From contig LSAX01000001.1 of the NCBI GenBank assembly GCA_001557505.1, forward strand, positions 4,402,001 through 4,466,000: DNA of 64,000 nucleotides, given 5' to 3'. Positions 56,634 through 64,000 of this stretch are shown here, piece after piece (within the stretch, counting starts at the first letter, position 1; every line of letters begins with the position of its first letter). The notes below the pieces were generated by a model, which did not search any database, was not told the origin of the DNA, and worked only from the letters and a program-made list of their open reading frames with translations. Source of the DNA: Reticulascus tulasneorum. Its lineage: Eukaryota > Ascomycota > Sordariomycetes > Glomerellales > Reticulascaceae. The translations under genes and the position numbers were made by a program.

Positions 56634-57566
56634 ATGTCCAAGATCCTCGCCGTCTTTGGCGCCACTGGCCAACAAGGCAGTTCGATTATCGATTTTGTTC
56701 TGAATGACCCAGAACTTTCCAATGAATACACAATCCGCGCCATCACTCGTGACCTCAACTCGGAGAATTCTAAGCAACTCAAACAGAAGGTCGAAGTCGT
56801 CCAGGGTGACGTGCTCGACCGGGCATCTCTCGAGACGGCTCTAACCGGAGCTCACACTGTCTTCGCCATGACAACGCCATCCTTTGGTGTCGACGCCTTG
56901 GAGGTCGAGTACAACAATGGCAAGACAATTGCCGACGTCACCGTCGAGAAAGGCGTCGAGTATCTCATCTTCAGCACTCTGCCACCTGTCAAAGAAATCT
57001 CCGGCGGCAAGTACACCAATGTCACCCCCTTCGACGCCAAGGCCAAAATTGAACAGTATATTCGAGGCCTTCCCATCAAGAGCTCTTTCTTGTGTCCGGG
57101 ATCATTTATGGAGAACTTTCAGTCCCAAACTTTCTTGGCTCCGCGGCAGGCTCCTGATGGCACCTGGGTTCTAGCCCGGCCCAACTCTCCCAAGTCTAAG
57201 ATGCCCTTGATTGACGCTGTCGGAGACATAGGCAAGTTTGTTGGCGCCATACTAGCTGAACCTACCAAATTCGAAGGAAAGACGCTATGCGCTGCTACGG
57301 CATTATACAGCTTGGAGGAAGTAACCGCCATTATATCCAAGGCCACCGGGAAGACTCTCGTCTACAAGCAGATCCCTCTCGAGGAGTTCAAGGAGAGCTT
57401 ACCGTTTGCGGCAGATATATTCGCTGAAGGATACGGCTTCTATGGGGAATTCGGCTATTTCGGCCCGGACTCTGAACAGTTGGTTGCCTGGGCTGCTAAG
57501 AACGCACGGGGTAGACTGTCTACTTTTGAAGAGTACTTGGAGGCACATCCTCTTCAGCTTACATAA
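56634..57566 (+). CDS. NmrA-like NAD(P)-binding family protein
   Basis: An intronless gene of 310 residues, the usual size for the family. It begins with a Rossmann strand and the NAD(P) motif GATGQQG (residues 9-15), followed by ITRD, a QGDVLD segment and PGSFMENFQ, all typical of NmrA/HSCARG-like atypical short-chain dehydrogenases. These proteins bind dinucleotides but usually lack the catalytic Tyr-x-x-x-Lys. They act as redox-sensing regulators (Aspergillus NmrA restrains the nitrogen regulator AreA) or as reductases of quinones or isoflavone-like compounds. This one is more like the generic paralogues than true NmrA, so regulation of nitrogen metabolism should not be assumed. It is divergent from the C2H2 gene, but no functional link is shown. 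Confidence 0.9.
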   Translation: MSKILAVFGATGQQGSSIIDFVLNDPELSNEYTIRAITRDLNSENSKQLKQKVEVVQGDVLDRASLETALTGAHTVFAMTTPSFGVDALEVEYNNGKTIADVTVEKGVEYLIFSTLPPVKEISGGKYTNVTPFDAKAKIEQYIRGLPIKSSFLCPGSFMENFQSQTFLAPRQAPDGTWVLARPNSPKSKMPLIDAVGDIGKFVGAILAEPTKFEGKTLCAATALYSLEEVTAIISKATGKTLVYKQIPLEEFKESLPFAADIFAEGYGFYGEFGYFGPDSEQLVAWAAKNARGRLSTFEEYLEAHPLQLT

Positions 57567-58962
57567 ATAGATTCTATCGAGCGCGCGATCAAGGAGCGTG
57601 ACGTTTTATTGTGAGAATTTAATCGGAACATCGTTTGTCAATGTTAAGTGCATTCACGCAATCTTCATTTAGTGACTATGGCAGCTTTGTTTTCCTCCAG
57701 CGAAGTGCCTTTGCCCTAGGTACCTTTATAGATGTTGCAATCAGTATCCCGCTCATGTCGCATGGTGAGCGCTCAGATTAAATTAAGTGATCACGGGCAA
57801 AATGGCCTACTTGTAACAGCCAAGGACAACTTAAGAGTTAAAAATACCGGGCGAAAATGCTTGTAAGTTTTAATGGCCAGATGTCTGGTTATTTTCGACT
57901 CTAGGAACGAAAATGAACACCTGAATCCTTGGATCTCACCATAGTGTTAGATGAATGGTCCACAGACGGAAGTCTGAGCTTGACAGCTTGCAAGACTCGT
58001 CGGCGAAAACGCAGAGTGTGATATCTAACGTCGCAACGCAGGTCTAGAACGGCGCAGTCAGCTCTCTCCCCCTCTTTTGACAGGATATAGAGTAACGTTG
58101 GCTGAGACTGAGGTACATGTAACCCTCATCTTCTTAGATGACATCGTGATGTAAAATCACATTCGGACTCGCTGGCCAGCAAACCAGCTTCCAAGATCAG
58201 GGCAGCATGGCGACGGTGCAACTGGTTGTCGAAGGCATGCGAGCCGGGGATTTCATTGTCGATCATGCCCGTCAGTGGTCATTGGAACGAGACTTCGAGC
58301 TCCTGAGATGTGCTGAAATGGCACAGAATCATATCCTATTACGCAGCTACGTAAATAGACCTCAAACTGCAACCCAGTTCTTAGTCAGATAATACTTCAG
58401 AGAGGCCCGTGGATGTTCTGCAATAAAATTTAAATATGCAGCCCGTAGCGCAACGATCAGCGTCAATTTTGAGCGGCGCAGGCCGACCTTACATCCGCCT
58501 CGAGATATCCGTCATAGCCTTTGTGCAAGCATTTTCGTTTAGCGAGCTAAGGTACTGCACTACTGCGCCGCTTCCTGGTCTCATTTTATATTGCAATTCA
58601 GGGCTTGGCGATGGTTATTTGGTTCATGGTAGTCTTGGGTCTTCAGTTCCTCCGTCCACGGGATCAAGAAACTGAAGGGGGCTGTCGGCCGCCCGTCGAT
58701 GACCCGAGGCGCTCAATGGCAGTTCCGACTTTGACTACAACTTATCAAACCGGAACTCTATCCCCGGTTCAACTTATGAAGATTAGAAGATAGTTAATGA
58801 CGTCAAGCTAGATCTTTCTACTCTTGTTTGTGCTCCATCTCTCAATATAAAATGCTACCTAGGCCCCTCAACTTCTTTGACACTCGACTTTCTTCTACAG
58901 ATACAGCATAGAAAGATACACTCACAAATCATTTCCCAAAACTCAGATCATCGCTCGATAAG
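57567..58962. other. Intergenic, promoter of the small secreted protein at right end
   Basis: 1.4 kb with no supported gene. The short frames at 58207-58793 are not recognisable. Confidence 0.5.
58846..58852 (+). promoter_or_regulatory. TATA box of the small secreted protein gene
   Basis: TATAAAA lies 111-117 bp before the ATG at 58963. Confidence 0.55.
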
Positions 58963-59476
58963 ATGCATATTTCTATGGGCAAACTAGCAGTCGTGACTGG
59001 TGTTGTCATCAGCGCGCTTGCCCCAGTTGTGGTGTGTATACTCTCCCTATCAACAGCCGTGTCCTAGTTATGAGACGTTCGAAAATACTGATATATGATT
59101 TGTATAGCAATGTGCTTTCTACATCAACCAGGTTTTGAACGGAGAAACCACAATCCCCTGCGGTGACGGGAATACCTGCTGCCAGCCTTACTGCTACATT
59201 TATTTCAAAGACGACCAAGAGTGCCCTCGAGGCGCACGCCTAGAGCTCGGCGGCACCTGCAAATCCATTGCCGACAGAGTCGATCCAACATTCCGTAGTG
59301 CAAACTGTGGCAAGATCCAATATGTATTCTCGAATAACATAGTTGGCTTTAGGTACGAGGGTGACGGGGATATGTACATGAGAGCGTTTAGGCGCACGAA
59401 ATGCCCTGGTACGGGCTTTGAGTTCCCGGGGCTGGGATGTGGAGCGGGGGAAAGCTGCGAGTTAAGCTTTCCTTAA
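58963..59476 (+). CDS. Small secreted cysteine-rich protein (effector-like)
   Basis: Exons 58963..59031 and 59108..59476 (76-nt intron, GTGTGT donor, GTATAG acceptor, phase 0) give 145 residues. The first exon is essentially a signal peptide (about residues 1-20, hydrophobic LAVVTGVVISALA). The mature protein has about 11 cysteines, including a CCQPYC cluster, and no recognised domain. Size, secretion signal, cysteine content and the first-exon/signal-peptide split are typical of fungal small secreted proteins used in interactions with plants, insects or microbes. The function is unknown. The donor GTGTGT is acceptable but two other GT sites lie within 5 nt; only the chosen one keeps the frame. 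Confidence 0.75.
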
Positions 59477-59933
59477 ACTGCGCACCGCTGATATCGCTGA
59501 ACTGATGCGTGGAGGTGGAAATATGAAGACCACGAGCCGTCAGTCAATATCGCTTGTATTTCATTTGTCAATCATTTACAAATATTCATCGCATCAAAAT
59601 CAAGTGGATATACTCAGGTAGCTTCCTGAAATGATACCCTTGATATTGCTTTTTTTCGGCATTAATTTGTTGTCGTTGAAATCTTTAAAAGTCAACAGTC
59701 TTAGATCCCGCCTATAAACGTAGCTAGGCTAAGCTGACTTATAAATCTACCATAAGGTCCCCTCAAACAGGACTGGGCGGATACAGGCATTAGGCTCATC
59801 ATATACTGAGACCAGCCACAGATAAAGAGAAGCGCCGAAGCTCGTAAGGCGCAAATAGAAGCTGTGAAGAGAGGCCTGACAAGTTCATGTTTATCTTGTC
59901 ATAGACCATTTATCGTGAAAATAATACATTATT
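59477..59933. other. Intergenic between convergent genes
   Basis: 0.46 kb of AT-rich 3' flanks. Nothing was recognised. Confidence 0.5.
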
Positions 59934-62900
59934 CTAGGCCGCACTAGTGACCACCGGTCCACCAGTCGTAGGAAATACCGGAGGAGTACTCAATCCATAC
60001 AGATCAAACATTTTCGGCCCACCACAGTAGTTCGCCGTAAGCGTCGTCACTGCCAGACTGCCACTGGTTGTGACTGTCAGTACACTTCCGTAGCAATAAT
60101 CTTTGCAAGCTTTGGTTCCAATGAGCGATGTCACAGCACTGCCCTTAAAATTGAGGGTGCTGCCACCATAACACTCATGGTGGTACTCCAGAAACAGATA
60201 TGGCATTCTGGTCGTTGTAGGTGTCTTCGAGTAAACCGAATTGGCATATGCGATGCACAGCTCAGGCGTGACGGTGTCGTTGGAGAAGAGCTGCGGCAAA
60301 GCGTGACCAGAGCTGGTGTCACGATAGCAGCCTAAATAGTAGTAACCATTGGTCGCGGTCGCGATTGGGCCCGACAAAGTGGCGGTGCTGGTCACGAATG
60401 TAGTTCTCGAGGTGGTGGCGGGTACAGTTGGCACAGTGATTGTCGAGGACGTCAATGAGGGCGGTGATAACGTTGATGTGCTTGGTAATGCGGAGGAACT
60501 GGTAGTTGCTGGCCCTGGTAACGATGAAGTGCTCAAGGATGAAGGTGATGCCGAGCTCGTTGAAGTCTGAATTTGAGTCGAAGTTGTGGTGCTAGAGGGC
60601 GTGGCTGATGTGACGCTCGTTGAAGAGGGTCTCGTCGATGAGCTAGTGATTATAGAGCTACTGGAGGAGGAGGAAATAAGAGTGAGAGGGGTACTGGTCG
60701 AGGTACTGGCCAGTATACTTGTCGATGTCGAGGATAAGACTGTCGAAGACAAGACCATCGAGGATACGATAGAGCTTATTCCAGAAGATATCGACGAAGT
60801 GCTTGTTGGCAATGATGAAATAGTAGAGGTGGAAGATATTATCGCCGAGGTCGACGAAGACGTGGGCGTGGGGTTCGTAGAGGATGCGGTGGATGTCGAT
60901 AAAATGACTTCAGAGCTTGTGCTGCGAGACGTGGAAGAAGCGATAATCGAAGACGTGGACAAGGCCTGCGAAGTTGTTGTAGATGTAGAAGACGTAACTG
61001 GGATTTGAACAGAAGATGTGGTGGCCGTAGATATGGAGCTTATGACAGCACTAGATGTCGAGCTCGACGCAGAGGGCGGCATCAATGAGTAGAGGTCCAA
61101 ACGACCACCAGCGCCACAGTATTGAAGCTGTATTCCCAATTAGCAACAATGGCTACCAACGCCAAATAGGCTGGATGCTACAAACGTACCGTGTTGTTTT
61201 TACATAGCGTGTCGCAGTCTGAGACTGGAGCTGGGACGGATCCTACGCCCGTTGTATTACCACAGTAGCCTATACAAGTTAGCGGTGTTTTCTTCGCATA
61301 CCAATCACGTAAGAATCTTACATTCACGGCCATATTCCACACCCATCAGCCTCCAGTTCCCGTCCGCGCAGAAGGCTGCGCAAGAATCCACCGACATAAG
61401 GTCACTTGCATATGTCTTCCCAGACAGAGCACGGCCAGTGGTGGCCTCTGTCTGGCAACCAACCCATTGATACTTTCCAACCGGTGACATATGAACTGGC
61501 TCCGGTGGTGGGGTTTGCGGTATGTTGTTCTTGAAAACCGAGAGGCGTTGTCTACCACCACATAGCCCGGTGGTGGAACCCGAGCATTTATTTGGACATT
61601 CATCCTCAGGGGCTTTGAGAGCCAACGGGTCCATGGCCCAACCGCAGTAGCATTCTCTGCCATACTCGGTGCCGAAGAAGTTATAGGAGCTACAGAAGGC
61701 GGCACAGGATTCCAGTGTCATTGTATTAGACGCTGTGTTAGCTGATGGCAGGGTTCTGATGCCGTCGACAAGGTCTTCCATGCAGCCGATGTACGACCAC
61801 CGGCCACTGACCAATGCCGGTTGGTTGGGATTCAGAGGCGAGACAGTTGAAGTTGCGCTTGCACTGGACGAGGTGGCGCTTGTAGCGGTGCTAGAAATCA
61901 CGATTGTCGAGGAAATAATGGTGCTTGATGAGATAGCACTGCTTGAGGCCGCTGTACTTGAGGAAACCACAGTGCTTGATGAGACCACAGTGCTCGAAGA
62001 AGCAATAGAGCTTGAGGAGGCCACAGAGCTTGAGGGGACCACAGAGCTTGAGGAAGCCATAGTGCTTGAAGAAGCTACAGTGCTTGAGGAGGCCACAGAG
62101 CTTGAGGAAGCCACAGTGCTTGAAGAAGCAATAGAGCTTGAAGAAGCGATAGTGCTTGAGGAGGTCACAGTGCTCGAAGAAGCTAGAATACTCGAAGAAG
62201 CTAGAGTACTTGAAGAGACCACAGAGCTTGAAGAAGCAATAGAGCTTGAGGAGGCCACAGAGCTCGAGGAGGCCATAGTGCTTGAGGAGGTCACAGTGCT
62301 CGAAGAAGCTAGAGTACTTGAAGAAGCTAGAGTACTTGAATAGATCACAGAGCTTGAAGAAGCAACAGAGCTTGAGGAGGCCACAGTGCTTGAGGAGGCC
62401 ACAGTGCTTGAAGAAGCTAACGAGCTGGAGGAAGCCACTGTACTGCTGGACGGTCTAACTGTGCTGCTTGAAACAATGCCCGTGCTAGACACAGAAGTTG
62501 TGGCGATTGAGCTAGAAGTTGATACTGTAGTAGCAGTAGATGATATCCTCGTACTCGTGGAAATCGGGACAGACGATGTTGTAGTCGGCTTCGTAGCATT
62601 TACCGAATCTAGGAAAGCCGGAATATCAAACTGCGTGGCGTCGGCATACACACTCATATGGCCATTGTCGCCACCGCAGGCCTGCAAACTGTCGCCTGTA
62701 CACGTAAAAGTACATAAATTCAGCGAATCGGCCGTGTATGTCGTTGGGTGTCTGAGGGTCGGGCCGCCGCACCAACATTCCTGGTGGTACTGTACGCCGG
62801 AGATAATGTAACCCCGTTCAAGGCAGAGAGCTTGGCACTGCTGGAGGGTGTTGGTCTTCTGTTGAGCGGCGTTGTTCACTTGCGTGATCAAGTTGCGGCC

Positions 62901-64000
62901 TATGGACCCAGTATCTAGGATGGATTAGCTGGGATGTTCATGGTGTTGATTTGGCGGCAGGGGAGGGAGATCGCTTACCTTTGAAGCAGCCCACCCACTG
63001 ATATCGAGCGAGTCCGTTGGCGAGAAGTGGTCCTACTTGCTGGGTGACAACGGTGGCGTCAATAGCGACAACCTGTAAACCAACAGCCTTGCCAGTAGCC
63101 GGGTCAATACCATCAGTGGTCAGAGACCACTCGTTGTAAAGGTACTCAGGTGGGTGGTTGGGCTGAACAGGAGCGGCCAACACACCAACATTGCCAATTG
63201 CACATGCCCCAGTGGCAATATGAAGGCCTTCGTCTAGGTCATGCATTGGATTGGTAGCGAACAGTTGTGGCGACCTTGGTGCCTAGGCCTCGAGTTAGCG
63301 TTTGATAAATCTTTGAAAATCCGACGAAACATACCTTGGAAATCGTGATCGTGAGATCAGATCCGCCGCTGTTGCAAACTCGGATCTGCTTCACGATGTT
63401 GCTGCCTGCTGTCACATTACCAAACGACAGCCTAGGTGGGTTTGGCGTATCCCATCCTCCGGCAGCATTCGAAACCTGAATGGTGACGATTGGCGGCTGG
63501 TTGACGGAGGCAGTGAGCGTGAAGGTCGAAGATCCACCATCAGACCAGATGGTGACAAGAGTCGAGTACGAACCAGGCGTTGCTTGCTGAAAGGCCATAC
63601 TAACGGACAGGCTTTGCCCAGGTTCAAGCGTAGCGCCTGCTACTGGAAACTCCGTTGACGTGAAACTGGATCCCAAGTCCGCCGAGGTAATGTTCGTATA
63701 CGCAGAATCGTCACTTCCGACGTCTTTCCAGGCTAGACCAGTGAATGTCAAGGTACTCTCGCCAGAGTTCTCGAGGAGAACGCTGGCAGTCAGGCTTGCA
63801 GAGTCCTCGGAGGAGGAGAGTACTATCATGCCAAACGAAACATCGGTTGGAGACGTGTCTAAGAATGGGCCCTCAAACGATGCAGTACCTTCGAGTGAGA
63901 TAAGAATGCTGGACGCGAACTCTGGCGAGACTGCTGTATGAAGCTCCAATAAGCTACTGGTAAATCCGGGAGTCACTGCGCTGGCGGGAGTCCGAAGGTC
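59934..64000 (-). CDS. Large WSC-domain cell-wall/secreted protein, 5' end outside window
   Basis: Visible exons 64000..63335, 63282..62979, 62914..61322, 61269..61190 and 61127..59934 give 1,278 residues, open at the right edge. The introns are 52-64 nt with good signals. The N-terminal visible part has two ASPM-SPD2-Hydin-like beta-sandwich domains (for example RLSFGNVTAGSNIVKQIRVCNSG). Four WSC-type modules follow: YQWVGCF...CWCGG, WSYIGCM...CYCGW, YQWVGCQ...CYCGN (split by an intron exactly at the Cys) and a divergent YYLGCYRDT...CYGG. Long Ser/Thr linkers separate them. WSC modules bind wall polysaccharides. The protein is probably secreted or wall-attached, and its N-terminal catalytic or propeller domain, if any, lies outside the window. 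No GPI signal is evident at the C-terminus. Confidence 0.85.
61900..62440. repeat. Coding tandem repeats in the Ser-rich WSC linker
   Basis: Imperfect 18- and 24-bp units related to GAGCTTGAGGAGGCCACA (plus strand) fill about 540 bp. On the minus strand they encode VASSSS/TVASSS-type repeats between two WSC modules. Confidence 0.9.

Noticed and set aside
60349..61008. Plus-strand Val/Glu-rich frames opposite the WSC gene
   Set aside because: Antisense shadows of Ser/Thr-rich coding sequence.
61735..62811. Plus-strand ELEEAT-type repeat protein
   Set aside because: Antisense of the Ser-rich linker repeats. The minus strand encodes intact WSC domains on both sides.

Overview
The window looks like chromosomal DNA of a filamentous ascomycete (Pezizomycotina). 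Most genes carry short introns (about 50-110 nt) with GTAAGT/GTATGT-like donors, CTAAC/CTGAC-like branch sites and CAG/TAG acceptors. The protein families are typical of moulds: subgroup C chitinase, LysM and CBM18 proteins, WSC proteins, NmrA-like, PhzF, a cyanamide hydratase-type HD protein, DHA1 MFS and a CmcJ/AsaB-type oxygenase. I cannot name the genus. All exon models were assembled by hand from frame continuity and splice signals.

Layout. 0-26.5 kb is ordinary, rather sparse, mostly metabolic or membrane content: a mucin-like membrane protein cut by the left edge, a GNAT acetyltransferase, a DapA/aldolase-family enzyme, a cyanamide hydratase-like HD protein, a CmcJ/AsaB-like oxidoreductase, a Mup-type amino-acid permease, tRNA-Ser(GCT), a single-pass membrane protein with a Cys-rich ectodomain, a PhzF protein, a secreted triple-CBM18 protein and a DHA1 MFS transporter. 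Several gene-free tracts of 1-2.5 kb separate them.

28-48 kb is an accessory-looking island. It holds a secreted or signal-anchored protein of unknown family whose gene contains a GAA/TTC microsatellite, and a 725-residue secreted protein ending in a NucA/NucB-like nuclease motif. Next come two tandem paralogous cytoplasmic proteins that resemble fungal proteins sometimes compared with the SUKH/Smi1 immunity fold. The island ends with a 14-exon, about 1,760-residue killer-toxin-like subgroup C chitinase, transcribed divergently from a 799-residue multi-LysM protein. Chitinase plus LysM plus nuclease plus candidate immunity genes suggests an inter-fungal killer-toxin-like system. That functional reading is inference.

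49-64 kb contains a large intracellular protein made of Ig-like repeats, an intronless bacterial-type haloperoxidase-like alpha/beta hydrolase, a C2H2 transcription-factor gene with an apparent one-base frameshift, a minisatellite, an NmrA-like protein, a small secreted cysteine-rich protein and a large WSC-domain wall protein that runs off the right edge. The plus-strand genes at 53-59 kb each have a TATA-like box about 105-125 bp before their start codon.
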